From: Anaerolineaceae bacterium
GTDB lineage: Bacteria; Chloroflexota; Anaerolineae; Promineifilales; Promineifilaceae
Direction of reading: 5' to 3'
Length of the DNA: 64,000 nucleotides
NCBI GenBank assembly: GCA_002699125.1
Contig: PABI01000085.1
Coordinates: 19,613-83,612, forward strand
This document shows positions 18,872-28,656 of the stretch, in pieces. How positions within the stretch are numbered: the stretch's first letter is position 1; the number at the start of each line of letters is the position of its first letter. Position numbers and translations under genes: made by a program. The notes beneath the pieces are model-generated. The model saw only the letters and a program-made list of their open reading frames with translations. It searched no databases and had not been told where the DNA came from.

Positions 18872-19615
18872 ATGAATTCATCGCTGGACACATTGCATTC
18901 ACGTATTTCGGCCGTTCTCTTCGATTGGGATTTCACCCTAGCTTATTCTTTGGGCACAGACATTTCTCATATTGCCCGTACTGCCATCCTGTTTCAAAAA
19001 TATGGCGTTGCCTGCACCGAAGCCGAGGTCGCTGCTGCCCAAGCAGCAGTAGAGGCGGATATTGCACAAGGTACCGTTTCTGGTTCTTTGCGACCACAAA
19101 AAAAGCGGGAGATCATCTGGTTGTATCGCCAATTGCTGCGCCGCCTGGGGCACCCTGATGACAGCTACAACTTTGCTTATGAGATTTATGCGGGATACGG
19201 CCGTTTACCCCACTATCTCTATGAAGACGTCCCCCCGACTTTACGCCAGCTGCAAGTCCACAATTTCCAAATAGGCATTCTCTCCAACCACTCCACTTCC
19301 GTACGCCACACCATCGAACAACTACTGGGCAATATTATTCCGCAAGAGTACATCACCATCAGCGAGGAAGTCGGAGTACATAAGCCGGGCAAAACCATCT
19401 TCCGCCGGGCAGTGGCTAAACTGGGCCAAAAGCCCGGTAACTGTGTCTACGTAGGGGATAATCTGGAAGTGGATGCGATTGCGGCTGTAGCGCAAGGGCG
19501 CTTTGCCGCCGGCATCTGGATTGACCGATCAGACAAGGCACCACCCACGACCTTTCCCGATAACATCTATCGCATTACCAACCTCACCCAGCTCATTTCA
19601 CTCCTTACCGTTTAA
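18872..19615 (+). CDS. HAD superfamily hydrolase
   Basis: 247 residues. Motif I is LFDWDFTLA with Asp18 and Asp20; motif II ILSNHS; motif III Lys in EVGVHKPGKTIF; motif IV YVGDNLEVDAIAA. A helical cap lies between motif I and II. The layout is that of phosphoglycolate phosphatase or pyrimidine 5'-nucleotidase-like enzymes. Substrate cannot be read. The ribosome site is AAGGTAGCGTT before ATG. It precedes a sugar kinase gene by about 110 bases. Confidence 0.88.
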   Translation: MNSSLDTLHSRISAVLFDWDFTLAYSLGTDISHIARTAILFQKYGVACTEAEVAAAQAAVEADIAQGTVSGSLRPQKKREIIWLYRQLLRRLGHPDDSYNFAYEIYAGYGRLPHYLYEDVPPTLRQLQVHNFQIGILSNHSTSVRHTIEQLLGNIIPQEYITISEEVGVHKPGKTIFRRAVAKLGQKPGNCVYVGDNLEVDAIAAVAQGRFAAGIWIDRSDKAPPTTFPDNIYRITNLTQLISLLTV

Positions 19616-19726
19616 CTGTTTCGTGGCAATCATCTGCTGCGAATACGCGGGTCACAATGCGCTCCATCTATGTTATATTACCGATGGGTAGCAATTCCCG
19701 TTCCCTTAAACAGTGAAGGATAAATT

Positions 19727-21295
19727 ATGGACGAGTTCATTCTGGCCATCGACCTGGACACCTCTGGACCAAAAGTTGCTCTTGTTTCTCCACAAGGCAA
19801 CGTGCTCGATTGTGAAATTGGCGAGACAGATTTAATCATTTTACCCGGGGGTGGTGCCGAACAAGACCCGGAACAGTGGTGGCAGGCCATTAAAGAGACA
19901 ACTCGCAAGCTTTTAGAAAAAGGTGCAGTGTCCACAGAAAAAATTGTAGCTCTCGGCTGTACGGCGCAATGGTCGGGGACAGTGGCGGTGGATGGGAACG
20001 GCCGTCCTCTCATGAATGCCATTATCTGGATGGACTCACGCGGTGCGCCTTATGTCCACCAAATCACGAATGGCCCGGCCAAAATCGAAGGGTACGAGGT
20101 AGGTAAACTTATTCCCTGGCTGCGTCTCACTGGCGGTATCCCGGTTCGTTCCGGCAAAGACCCCATTGCCCACATTCTCTTTATCAAGCACCAACTCCCC
20201 CACATCTACCAGCAAACCTACAAATTCCTGGAGCCAAAAGATTACCTCAATCTAAAACTAACCGGAAAGTTCGCTGCCTCATTTGATTCAATCACCTTGC
20301 ATTGGCTCACCGATAATCGCGATATTCACAACATTCATTACAATGACCAACTCATCAAGCTGTCCACAATTGATAGCGAAAAGCTGCCGGACCTTAAGCA
20401 AGCGGTGGATATTCTTGGCCCCCTGACACCGGAAGCGGCTCAAGAATTGGGACTGCCGGCAGGCATTCCGGTGGTGATGGGCACACCAGATATTCAATCG
20501 GCAGCGTTGGGCTCCGGGGCACTGCACGATTTCCAACCCCATCTTTACGTAGGCACCTCATCCTGGCTGACGTGCCACGTCCCCTATAAAAAGACGGATA
20601 TATTTCACAACATGGCCTCTTTGCCATCGGCCATTCCCGGCAAATATTTCATTGCCAACGAGCAAGAAACGGCCGGAGCCTGCCTCTCTTACCTACGCGA
20701 CAACATCCTTTACCCGGATGACGCGCTGGCCCGGGAAACGCGTATCCCCAACGTGTATCCCGTATTCGACCAGATGGTAGAACAGGTGCCAGCCGGCAGC
20801 GAGCAGGTAATTTTTACCCCCTGGCTGCACGGCGAGCGCACGCCGGTAGAAGATCATCTGGTGCGCGGGGGCTTCCACAATCTGTCCCTGACGGCCACAC
20901 GTTCACATCTTATTCGGGCCGTTTTTGAAGGCGTGGCTTACAATTCACGCTGGCTGTTGGGCTATGTGGAGAAATTTATCAAGCAACCGCTCAACGATAT
21001 TCACATGATTGGCGGGGGTGCAAACTCCAATGTATGGTGCCAGATTCATGCCGATGTGCTCAACCGGCGCATCAAGCAGGTGCAGGACCCCGTTGAGGCC
21101 AATGCCCGGGGTGTGGCTTTGCTGGCCGCCGTTGCCCTGGGATTGGCCTCATTTGATACGATTGGTGATGATGTGACGATTGCCCACACTTATGAACCGA
21201 ATCCGGCCAACCGCCAAATTTACGATCGATTGTTTGCCGAATATTTGAACATTTACAAGCAGAATAAGGGCATTTATGCTCGCTTGAACAGTTGA
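19727..21295 (+). CDS. FGGY family carbohydrate kinase (xylulokinase-like)
   Basis: 522 residues with both FGGY halves. The N-terminal phosphate loop is [14 protein letters not shown], then [28 protein letters not shown]. The C-terminal half holds [16 protein letters not shown], the signature [24 protein letters not shown] and [15 protein letters not shown]. Members phosphorylate pentuloses, glycerol or related polyols. The partner immediately downstream is a PLP enzyme of the sphingosine-phosphate-lyase group, so the two may form a phosphorylate-then-cleave pair on a long-chain amino-alcohol or polyol, but the kinase family is not that of sphingosine kinase. AAGGATAAATT precedes ATG. Confidence 0.9.
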   Translation: MDEFILAIDLDTSGPKVALVSPQGNVLDCEIGETDLIILPGGGAEQDPEQWWQAIKETTRKLLEKGAVSTEKIVALGCTAQWSGTVAVDGNGRPLMNAIIWMDSRGAPYVHQITNGPAKIEGYEVGKLIPWLRLTGGIPVRSGKDPIAHILFIKHQLPHIYQQTYKFLEPKDYLNLKLTGKFAASFDSITLHWLTDNRDIHNIHYNDQLIKLSTIDSEKLPDLKQAVDILGPLTPEAAQELGLPAGIPVVMGTPDIQSAALGSGALHDFQPHLYVGTSSWLTCHVPYKKTDIFHNMASLPSAIPGKYFIANEQETAGACLSYLRDNILYPDDALARETRIPNVYPVFDQMVEQVPAGSEQVIFTPWLHGERTPVEDHLVRGGFHNLSLTATRSHLIRAVFEGVAYNSRWLLGYVEKFIKQPLNDIHMIGGGANSNVWCQIHADVLNRRIKQVQDPVEANARGVALLAAVALGLASFDTIGDDVTIAHTYEPNPANRQIYDRLFAEYLNIYKQNKGIYARLNS

Positions 21296-21309
21296 AAGGG
21301 ATTTTGATC

Positions 21310-22824
21310 ATGGGAATTAAAAACGTATTGGGCAAGTTGAATAAGCGGATTATGCCCCAATTAGAGAAGGGATTAAAGGCCATTCCGGCCGTCAACAAGC
21401 GCATTGAAGCACAATATGATGAGATGATGGACGGACTGGACAGTTCGTTAAAGCCATACAGAGGCGAGTTTGAGACTTACGAGCATTTGCCGGTGAACGG
21501 CCGTCCCCAGCAAGAGATACTCAACGAAATGGCCGCCTTCAAAAAGCTGGAGCAGGCCCGCTGGCAAGATGGCTTTGTCTCCGGCGCCGTTTATCATGGC
21601 GACGATGAACACATTAACTTTTTGAACCAAGTGTACACGCTGCACTCGCAAAGCAATCCGCTGCACGCCGACGTATGGCCCAGCACCGGCAAGTTTGAAG
21701 CCGAAATTGTCTCCATGACGGCCCACATGCTGGGGGCCGGCCAAACGCAGCCAGGATTCGGGGTAGACGAGGAAATCTGCGGCACGATGAGCTCCGGCGG
21801 TACGGAGAGCATTTTGCTGGCAATGAAAACGTACCGCGATTGGGCCCGCGACAAAAAGGGGATCAAACACCCGGAGATGCTGGTGCCGGTTACGGCCCAC
21901 GCCGCCTTCGACAAAGCGGCCCAATATTTCAACATCAAGATGGTGCGGATTCTGGTGGATCACAATTTTCGGGCAGACTGGACGGCCGTACGCGATCTGA
22001 TCACTCCTAACACCATTGTCATCGTGGGGTCGGCTCCCGGCTATCCGCACGGCGTCATCGATCCTATTGAAGAGATGTCTACCCTGGCACTTAAGCACGG
22101 CATCGGCTTCCACACCGACGCCTGCCTGGGTGGCTTTGTGCTGCCCTGGGCCAAAAAGCTGGGCTACGAGGTGCCGCCGTTTGATTTTCGCTTGCCGGGC
22201 GTCACCTCCATGTCGGCCGATACGCATAAATACGGCTATGCGGCCAAAGGAACCTCGGTGGTGCTGTACCGGGGGGCAGAACTGCGGCGCTACCAATATT
22301 TTACGGTCACCGATTGGCCCGGCGGCCTTTACTTCTCGCCCTCCTTTGCCGGCAGCCGACCGGGGGCATTAAGCGCCGCTTGCTGGGCAGCAATGGTGTC
22401 CTTGGGGCAAGCGGGGTATCTGGCAGCAACCAAGAAAATTTTGGAAACTTCAGCCAAAATTCGCGAAGGGATTGCCCGCATTCCCGGCCTGCGGCTGCTG
22501 GGAAATTCTCTTATCGTGCACGCCTTCACGGCTGATGACTTTGACATCTATCGGGTAATGGATTTTATGTCCAAGCGCCATTGGGGCTTAAATGGTTTAC
22601 ATAAACCAACTTGTGTTCATTTTTGCGTGACCTATATCCACACTCAGCCTGGCGTGGCAGAGCGGTTTATTGAGGATTTGCAAGAAGCCGTGTCTTACGT
22701 AAAAACGCAACCAGCCGAAGAAGGCGGATTGGCTCCCGTCTATGGCATGGCGGCCACCATTCCCATGCGCGGCATGGTGAGCGATATTCTCAAACGATAT
22801 ATCGACAAAATTTATGAAGTCTAA
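21310..22824 (+). CDS. Sphingosine-1-phosphate-lyase-like PLP enzyme
   Basis: 504 residues of the group II decarboxylase superfamily. The PLP lysine is Lys307 in [26 protein letters not shown] sequence, the hallmark of sphingosine phosphate lyase and its prokaryotic homologues. Other blocks: [50 protein letters not shown] and [11 protein letters not shown]. The family cleaves phosphorylated long-chain bases to an aldehyde and ethanolamine phosphate, or decarboxylates related amines. No N-terminal membrane helix is seen. A TTG 18 bases upstream overlaps the kinase stop, but GAAAGGG before ATG fits better. Coupling to the kinase is tight. Confidence 0.9.
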   Translation: MGIKNVLGKLNKRIMPQLEKGLKAIPAVNKRIEAQYDEMMDGLDSSLKPYRGEFETYEHLPVNGRPQQEILNEMAAFKKLEQARWQDGFVSGAVYHGDDEHINFLNQVYTLHSQSNPLHADVWPSTGKFEAEIVSMTAHMLGAGQTQPGFGVDEEICGTMSSGGTESILLAMKTYRDWARDKKGIKHPEMLVPVTAHAAFDKAAQYFNIKMVRILVDHNFRADWTAVRDLITPNTIVIVGSAPGYPHGVIDPIEEMSTLALKHGIGFHTDACLGGFVLPWAKKLGYEVPPFDFRLPGVTSMSADTHKYGYAAKGTSVVLYRGAELRRYQYFTVTDWPGGLYFSPSFAGSRPGALSAACWAAMVSLGQAGYLAATKKILETSAKIREGIARIPGLRLLGNSLIVHAFTADDFDIYRVMDFMSKRHWGLNGLHKPTCVHFCVTYIHTQPGVAERFIEDLQEAVSYVKTQPAEEGGLAPVYGMAATIPMRGMVSDILKRYIDKIYEV

Positions 22825-23141
22825 GGCGCAGGGGCAATGCCAACCAGCAGGGTCAAACGCTCCTGGCCATCGTTTTGCACACCGTGCACCATGCCGGCCG
22901 GTGCCCAAACAATTTGGCCGGTTACGGCCGTAACCCGCGCCTCACCCAGCCAAAAATTCCCTTCACCAGCCACCACGTAGTAAAACTTGTCCTGATCGGC
23001 GTGCTCGTGCGGCTTTTGCACCTGGCCCGGCTCCAGGCAGTTCACGCCAATCAGCAGCGCCTCGCTGTGAAACAGGGTGTCCTTAAAAAACTTCTCCGGC
23101 TTTGCTCCAACATGATCCTGCAAGGTTTTTACGAGTTCCAT
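22821..23141 (-). CDS. Small cupin-domain protein
   Basis: 106 residues, a single cupin barrel. Motif 1 is [20 protein letters not shown] and motif 2 is [16 protein letters not shown], giving His ligands for a metal site. It may be a sugar isomerase, dioxygenase-like or ligand-binding protein; no sequence feature decides. It converges on the PLP lyase and overlaps its end by four bases. A purine-rich stretch AGAGAGAGCG precedes ATG. Confidence 0.85.
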   Translation of the reverse strand: MELVKTLQDHVGAKPEKFFKDTLFHSEALLIGVNCLEPGQVQKPHEHADQDKFYYVVAGEGNFWLGEARVTAVTGQIVWAPAGMVHGVQNDGQERLTLLVGIAPAP

Positions 23142-23284
23142 AAACGCTCTCTCTCATAGAAAATAAAAATCATTTTTCATCAGGTGAAATTTGGCTCCAT
23201 TGTATGTTGAAACCGCGATATTTTCATGTCCTTTTGCCGGTGTTATGGTAGAAATCGTCAACCTATAAAAAAAGGAACACTTCA

Positions 23285-24448
23285 TTGAAGAACTTGAAAA
23301 ACTACTTTTTGTTAGATCCTGATGTCATTTTCCTCAATCACGGCTCTTTTGGCGCCACGCCCCGCCCGGTTTTTGAAGCTTACCAGCGGTGGCAGCTACG
23401 TTTGGAAAGGCAGCCCGTCCATTTTTTTATTGCGGAAATTGCAGGCCACTTTGCCGATGCCCGCCAAAGCCTGGCAACTTTTTTGCGGGCAGGCAGCAGT
23501 GACCTGGTGTTTGTGCCTAACGCCACTTTTGGCGTAAATATTGTCGCCCGGTCGCTGCCGCTGGGTCCCGGCGATGAGGTGTTAACCACCAACCATGAGT
23601 ATGGGGCGTGTGACAACGTATGGCATTTCCTCAGCCGCAAGCAAGGGTTTTATTACCGCCAACAGCCCATCCCGCTGCCGCTGCCCGGCGACGAGGCGAT
23701 TGTGGAACACCTTTGGCAGGGCGTGACCAACAAAACCAAAGTAATCTTCCTGAGCCATATTACATCGAGTACGGCCGTACGCTTCCCCGTCCAAATAATT
23801 TGCCAGTGCGCACGCGAGGCAGGCATTCTTACCGTGGTGGACGGAGCTCACGCCCCCGGCCAAATTCCACTTGACCTGACGCAAATCGGCGCAGATTTCT
23901 ACATGGGCAACTGTCATAAATGGCTTTGTGCACCCAAAGGGGCCGCCTTTTTACATGCCCATCCGGCGGCCCAACATATCATCGAACCGCTGGTAGTGGG
24001 CTGGGGTTGGGGGGCAGATCGTCAACTAACTTATGGCTCTGATTTCCTGGATTACCTGCAATATTTAGGCACCAATGATTTGTCTGCCTATTTTGCCGTA
24101 GCCGACGCCATACAATTCCGAGAAGCACACCAGTGGGAAAAGGTGCAGGCCGCCTGCCGTCCACTGCTGCAAGAAGCAGTGGACGGCATTACTGCACTTA
24201 CCGGGTTGCCTGGCATCTACCCTAACAGCAGGGCATTTAGCCAGATGGCCATCGTACCCTTGCCTCCCATTGCCGATGTTCCGGCCCTCAAAACGCGGCT
24301 TTATGCTGATTACAAGGTGGAAGTGCCGCTGACGGTGTGGCAGGAACGGCCGTTCATCCGCATTTCTGTCCAGGGGTACAACACACAACGCGACATTGAT
24401 ATCTTAATCAAGGCGCTGACTAATCTCTTGCCAGATTTCACTAAATAA
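23285..24448 (+). CDS. Class V aminotransferase (isopenicillin N epimerase-like)
   Basis: 387 residues. The opening FLNHGSFGATP and later FVPNATFGVNIVARSL, THEYGACDNVW and VVDGAHAPGQIPLDLTQIGAD define the class V fold; the PLP lysine is Lys212 in GNCHKWLCAPKG. The closest group is isopenicillin-N-epimerase-like enzymes, whose bacterial members include cysteine desulfurase-like and ergothioneine lyase-like activities. Substrate is open. The start is TTG with AAAAAAGGAAC upstream; no better ATG exists near the fold start. Confidence 0.87.
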   Translation: MKNLKNYFLLDPDVIFLNHGSFGATPRPVFEAYQRWQLRLERQPVHFFIAEIAGHFADARQSLATFLRAGSSDLVFVPNATFGVNIVARSLPLGPGDEVLTTNHEYGACDNVWHFLSRKQGFYYRQQPIPLPLPGDEAIVEHLWQGVTNKTKVIFLSHITSSTAVRFPVQIICQCAREAGILTVVDGAHAPGQIPLDLTQIGADFYMGNCHKWLCAPKGAAFLHAHPAAQHIIEPLVVGWGWGADRQLTYGSDFLDYLQYLGTNDLSAYFAVADAIQFREAHQWEKVQAACRPLLQEAVDGITALTGLPGIYPNSRAFSQMAIVPLPPIADVPALKTRLYADYKVEVPLTVWQERPFIRISVQGYNTQRDIDILIKALTNLLPDFTK

Positions 24449-24530
24449 ATAGCCTTAGATCATAGATTTACCTGATCAGGATTAATCAGGAAGCTCAGGG
24501 TAATCAGCGTCCTATTTAAAAGGAGAAAGT

Positions 24531-24881
24531 ATGTCTACTACAAGATTAGATGAGTTTCAAGCTTATCGGGAAAGGATGAATGAGCGGGTGATGGCCCTGG
24601 ACCATTTGGGCATTAAGCGTTTTTTTAATCTGGATACGGCCGCTTACCGGGACGGTCCGCTGCCCGGCAACACCAAAGAGCTGTTGGGGCTGGTGGCCTC
24701 GGCCGTGCTGCGCTGCAATGATTGCATCGACTATCATCTGATTCAATGTGTAGACGCGGGCTGGTCTAACGAGGAAATTGTGGATGCCCTTAACGTGGCG
24801 CTGGTGGTGGGCGGCAGCATCGTCATTCCCCATTTGCGGCACGCGGTAGAGACAATTGATTTACTGCGGGCGGAACGGTGA
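24531..24881 (+). CDS. AhpD/carboxymuconolactone decarboxylase-like protein
   Basis: 116 residues, one CMD domain. Cys62-x-x-Cys65-x-x-x-His69 in RCNDCIDYHL is the redox CxxC and proton-relay His of AhpD-type proteins, so an alkyl hydroperoxidase or thiol redox role is more likely than lactone decarboxylation. AAAGGAGAAAGT precedes ATG. It follows the aminotransferase by 82 bases; the gap contains short ATCAGG repetitions. Confidence 0.88.
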   Translation: MSTTRLDEFQAYRERMNERVMALDHLGIKRFFNLDTAAYRDGPLPGNTKELLGLVASAVLRCNDCIDYHLIQCVDAGWSNEEIVDALNVALVVGGSIVIPHLRHAVETIDLLRAER

Positions 24882-24916
24882 TCAGCAATCGGTCATCTCT
24901 TCACCGATTACCCATT

Positions 24917-26089
24917 TCAGTGATGATTTTTGCGATAAATCCGACGACCTTCCCAACCGCACTGATTGCATTTGTAGCGGCGCACCGGTACGCCGAATAA
25001 ATCCAGTACATAATCTGAGGTTTCCCGGCTGATGCGCTGAAGATCATGCGCGCCACAGTCCGGGCAGCCGGCTCTGTACTGTTTGTCGGGACGTAAAACA
25101 ACGCGCCTGTAACCGATTTGGGCACTCAAAATAAGCGCACCTAAGATGGAAATTCCGGCAATAATTCTGGCGCCCCACCCATAGGCCAGCCAGCTTAACC
25201 ACCAGGGCATGCCAGACAAAACAGCGATTCGATCGGTACGGCCGTCATACTGAAACACCACCATCTCTGCCGGAAATTCTGTGGTGAACTCCAGCGGGAC
25301 CGGTTCGCGGGAACGGCCGCTTGCGCCAATACCATCCTCCAGCCCCTGTATCACAACGTACGTTTCATACGTGCCCGGCAAGGGCACGCGGTAAGCTAAC
25401 TGGTGTTGCCTGTTGCCAGAAGGAGCCATCGCCGTACGCGAATCTTCACTATCCCAACGCCGGGCCTGGAAATTGCCCACAGCTACCGGCCGCGCCGGCA
25501 GCGTGTCGTTGGCAGTAAAGGCATACGCCTGGGGCCACAAATGGCTGGGCGGCATAGCCGGGTTAAAGGTAAAGGTGATAGGCTGATCTGGTGTGGTGGC
25601 AAACACCCAGGCAGATTTTTCGGGAACCCCTAAATCCCAGGCGCCGCAAGGTATCACGCGCCACAAATAACGGCCCGGCTCGGCAAAGAGAATCGTTCGG
25701 GAGTAAATGCCATCTCCAGCCGTGTTATCTCCTTCGGTGCCGTCATCCAAAAGGGGCGTTTCATAATCCACCCATTCCTGAAAATCGCCAACAAGACAGT
25801 ACCCATCTTCGGCATCGACGGGCGGAGCAACAGCCAAAGGCACAGCCGGCTCCGCAACCGTCGCTCTTGACTGGGCCAGACGGGGAAAAGGATTGATAAG
25901 AAAGAGAACGGCCGTTAACAAAAACAGAGCCAGCAGCACCTCACGCCACCAGCGCGGCTCTGGAAAACGCTGCCGCTTGCGCGGACCAAAACGATAGCGC
26001 CGTTCCTTCCGCCGGCGTCGCCGTCTTGAAGATTGTTGGGACGTTTGCTCTGTGAATTCTTCTTCGGTCAACGCTTCTTGCTTATCCAT
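24917..26089 (-). CDS. Membrane protein with CBM48-like domain and C-terminal zinc ribbon
   Basis: 390 residues, family not recognised. Order: Arg-rich cytoplasmic start (SRRRRRRKERRYRFGPRKR), membrane helix near 47-66, an outside region of about 240 residues including a segment typical of carbohydrate-binding modules (DGTEGDNTAGDGIYSRTILF, then GRYLWRVIPCG), a second helix near 310-335, and a cytosolic zinc ribbon with Cys pairs in CPDCGAHD and CNQCGWEG. The topology, outside binding module joined to a cytosolic metal ribbon, suggests a sensor or an envelope assembly factor. The ribosome site is weak. Confidence 0.65.
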   Translation of the reverse strand: MDKQEALTEEEFTEQTSQQSSRRRRRRKERRYRFGPRKRQRFPEPRWWREVLLALFLLTAVLFLINPFPRLAQSRATVAEPAVPLAVAPPVDAEDGYCLVGDFQEWVDYETPLLDDGTEGDNTAGDGIYSRTILFAEPGRYLWRVIPCGAWDLGVPEKSAWVFATTPDQPITFTFNPAMPPSHLWPQAYAFTANDTLPARPVAVGNFQARRWDSEDSRTAMAPSGNRQHQLAYRVPLPGTYETYVVIQGLEDGIGASGRSREPVPLEFTTEFPAEMVVFQYDGRTDRIAVLSGMPWWLSWLAYGWGARIIAGISILGALILSAQIGYRRVVLRPDKQYRAGCPDCGAHDLQRISRETSDYVLDLFGVPVRRYKCNQCGWEGRRIYRKNHH

Positions 26090-26261
26090 AGCAGACAGTG
26101 TAATGAGTTCTCACTTTTTCAACAAGACGTTTCACCACTCTTTTACACCCCCTATTACAGATTGGCAGAAATCCTTTTCACATTATTGGCGATACATGCC
26201 AATCTGTTTAAGTATTGCGCGACACACCTACTAAACGGAAAAAGAGTTATGCCGCGCAATA

Positions 26262-26966
26262 CTAGCCAACAATCAGCCGAATCCCCAGCAGAATAAGCAG
26301 CAAAAGTACCGCCTTGCGAAACCGGTCTGGGGCCAAACGGCCGTCTACCCAGCGCCCTAGCAGCAAGCCCAACCCAATGCCAGGCAGTGCCCATAGATAA
26401 TTTTGCCAGACAACGGCCGTAAAATTGCCGCTAACCATGTGCGCCGTCAGCGTAAATAGACTGTTCAACAAAAAATACGCCTGCAAATTGCCCTTAAAGG
26501 TCGTGGGCTCCCAGCGACGGCAGGTGCCGTAAATAATCACCGGCGGACCGCTGGTGTTGTAGGCGCCGCTCAACACACCGCCCACAAAGCCAAAGCCGTA
26601 GGCCCAGCCGGATTGTTGCAAAGCAGGCAATCGCGGCGCAAACAGTGCGTACAGAGCATAGCTGGTGACAATGACGCCCAAAATGATGGTGATGATACGG
26701 CCGTCTACCTCACGCAGCACATACACGCCCAGGGGAATACCAATGATGGAGGCGAGGGAGAGGCGTTTAACGGCCGAAAAATTCAAAGCATACCAGTAGC
26801 GGCGCAGCAAAAAAACCTCAGCCGTGATGCCGATCACCGCCACCAGCGGTGTGGCCGTGCCCACGCCAATCACTCCCACCAGCAGCGGCATCGAAACCAG
26901 CGCCAGGCCAAACCCGGAAGCGGCCTGCACAAAAATGGCAAAGAAAACAATCAGCATCACAATCAT
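26262..26966 (-). CDS. TauE/SafE family permease
   Basis: 234 residues, about eight membrane segments, with the family opening VQAASGFGLALVSMPLL and the repeated internal GGVLSGAYNTSGPPVIIYG. Members export sulfite or organosulfonates, or take up anions. The ATG overlaps the stop of the upstream peptide-binding lipoprotein gene by one base (TAATG), so the two are translationally coupled although they are not a normal transporter pair. Confidence 0.9.
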   Translation of the reverse strand: MIVMLIVFFAIFVQAASGFGLALVSMPLLVGVIGVGTATPLVAVIGITAEVFLLRRYWYALNFSAVKRLSLASIIGIPLGVYVLREVDGRIITIILGVIVTSYALYALFAPRLPALQQSGWAYGFGFVGGVLSGAYNTSGPPVIIYGTCRRWEPTTFKGNLQAYFLLNSLFTLTAHMVSGNFTAVVWQNYLWALPGIGLGLLLGRWVDGRLAPDRFRKAVLLLLILLGIRLIVG

Positions 26967-28561
26967 TAACGCTCAACGCCAACGCGGTGCCATTGGCGGA
27001 CGCCCAGCGGCGTGAGCACAAAGCCGTCCAAATCGGGGCTGACGAGGGCGGCTTGCAGACTGTGGCTGATAAAAATGACGGGCGCATCGGCCACGATCAA
27101 TCGCTCAATTTCGGCGTACTGTGCCAGGCGGGTGGTCACATCTGGCTCGGTGCGGGCCTGCTCCAGCAGCGCATCCACCTGTGAGTTGACATAACGGCCA
27201 ATGTTTTGCTGCGAGTTGCCATGGTACAAAATGTCGAGGAAGTTTTGCGGGTCGGGGTAGTCGGCGCACCAGCCGCTGCTGTAGATGTTGCCGGTGCTGC
27301 CGGCGTACAGCTCATCGTAATAAATAAACGGGTCAATCACAACGGGCTGGATAGTGACGCCTAACGTTTCTTGCCAGAGGGAGATAACGGCCGTTACATA
27401 CCCCCCCACATCCCCATACCCCGACGTCGTGTAGGTAACCACCGGAAAGGTGGAACGGTCGGCGTAACCCGCTTCGTCCAAAAGCTGGTTGGCTCTGGCT
27501 GGATCAAAAGGATAGCCGCGATTGGGGTCGGCCGTGTAACCCGGCATTCCCGGCGGCAGGGAGCCGGTGGCCACCAGTGCATCCCCACCAGAGAAGGTTT
27601 CAATCAGCAGTTCCTTGTCCAGCGCAAAATTAAACGCCTGCCGCACCCGCACGTCGTCAAAGGGGGGAAGCTGGTTGTTCAGCCCAATTGTCGAGGTGCA
27701 AAGGCTGACGCCCAGCTGAAGCTGGTCATGCAGCCGGTTGTTGGGATCCTCCACGCGGTCTAGATTGGCCCCACCCACGCCCACCAGGTCGATCTCGCCT
27801 TCTTCGTACAGCGCCAGCGGCAGCCCCGGCCCCAGGTCGTAGACGATGTGACGCACGCGGGCCGGTGCCAGGTAGTAGCTGTCATTGCGCACCAATATGA
27901 TTTCCTCGTCGTCTTCCCAGTTTTGCAGGCGGAAGGGACCGGTGCCGTTGGGCGCATATTCCCAGTTACGGCCGTCCACATTCTCGCTATCCACCACAAA
28001 GGCCACGGGATAGGCCAGCTTCTGCAAAAAGTAGACCACCGGCGCGGTAAGCTGCACCTTCAGCGTGTAATCATCAATGGCCCGGAGGCCGCTGATTCGT
28101 TCGGCCTCACCATCGATCACCGCCTGAATGCCCTCTACATCGCCCAGGTAGGTTTGCACCGTGTCGGAGCCGGTGGCGGGGTTAGCGGCCCGCTCCCAGC
28201 TAAAAATAACGTCTTGGGCGGTGAACGGCCGTCCGTCATGAAACAACACATTTTTACGCAGGTAAAAGGTGTAAGTACGGCCGTCATCACTCACCACCCA
28301 ACCGGCGGCCAGCTCCGGCTGCACCTGCAAATCCGCATCCAGCGTCACCAGCCCGGAGAAGATCAGCCCCAGCGGGCCGTCTGGGCCGCCAATCGTTTTG
28401 GCCGGGTCCAGGGTGCGCGGCTGCCCGCCAAGCAGAAAAATGGCATCGTCCCGGTCGATGTCGGCGTTATTTTGCAGCAGTTGGGGGGCGCGGGTCATAA
28501 GTTGGCAACTTAACAAGAAAAAAGAGATGGTAATTAAAAGCAGAGATTTTTTCTGGAACAC
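26966..28561 (-). CDS. ABC transporter substrate-binding lipoprotein, peptide/nickel type
   Basis: 531 residues of the SBP family 5. The mature part opens with GGQPRTLDPAKTIGGPDG and contains WVVSDDGRTYTFYLRKNVLFHDGRPFTAQDV and the C-terminal substrate lobe. The start used is a GTG giving MFQKKSLLLITISFFLLSC, a compact lipoprotein signal with Cys at its end. The open frame continues 33 codons further upstream, but that part is translated from a dispersed repeat and looks non-protein. Permease and ATPase genes are not in the window; the next gene is a TauE exporter. Confidence 0.88.
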   Translation of the reverse strand: MFQKKSLLLITISFFLLSCQLMTRAPQLLQNNADIDRDDAIFLLGGQPRTLDPAKTIGGPDGPLGLIFSGLVTLDADLQVQPELAAGWVVSDDGRTYTFYLRKNVLFHDGRPFTAQDVIFSWERAANPATGSDTVQTYLGDVEGIQAVIDGEAERISGLRAIDDYTLKVQLTAPVVYFLQKLAYPVAFVVDSENVDGRNWEYAPNGTGPFRLQNWEDDEEIILVRNDSYYLAPARVRHIVYDLGPGLPLALYEEGEIDLVGVGGANLDRVEDPNNRLHDQLQLGVSLCTSTIGLNNQLPPFDDVRVRQAFNFALDKELLIETFSGGDALVATGSLPPGMPGYTADPNRGYPFDPARANQLLDEAGYADRSTFPVVTYTTSGYGDVGGYVTAVISLWQETLGVTIQPVVIDPFIYYDELYAGSTGNIYSSGWCADYPDPQNFLDILYHGNSQQNIGRYVNSQVDALLEQARTEPDVTTRLAQYAEIERLIVADAPVIFISHSLQAALVSPDLDGFVLTPLGVRQWHRVGVER

Positions 28562-28640
28562 AGAGTTACACAGAGATGCCGCAGAGGTTCGCAGAGAATT
28601 CTCAGTGCAACTCTGTGTCTCCTCTGTGCCCCTCAGCGTT
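28557..28640. repeat. Inverted repeat of the CACAGAG family abutting a start codon
   Basis: Segments GAACACAGAGTTACACAGAG and CAACTCTGTGTCTCCTCTGTG form a long imperfect hairpin. The end of the element supplies the GTG start of the peptide-binding lipoprotein gene, and the whole unit sits in its leader. It matches the units at 1147 and 62402 in wording. Confidence 0.8.
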
Positions 28641-28656
28641 CCTCTTTTCTCACCAA

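Noticed and set aside
23376..24448. Cysteine desulfurase (iscS/sufS) for the class V aminotransferase
   Set aside because: The conserved Cys loop and isc or suf neighbours are absent; the opening matches the isopenicillin-N-epimerase-like group better.
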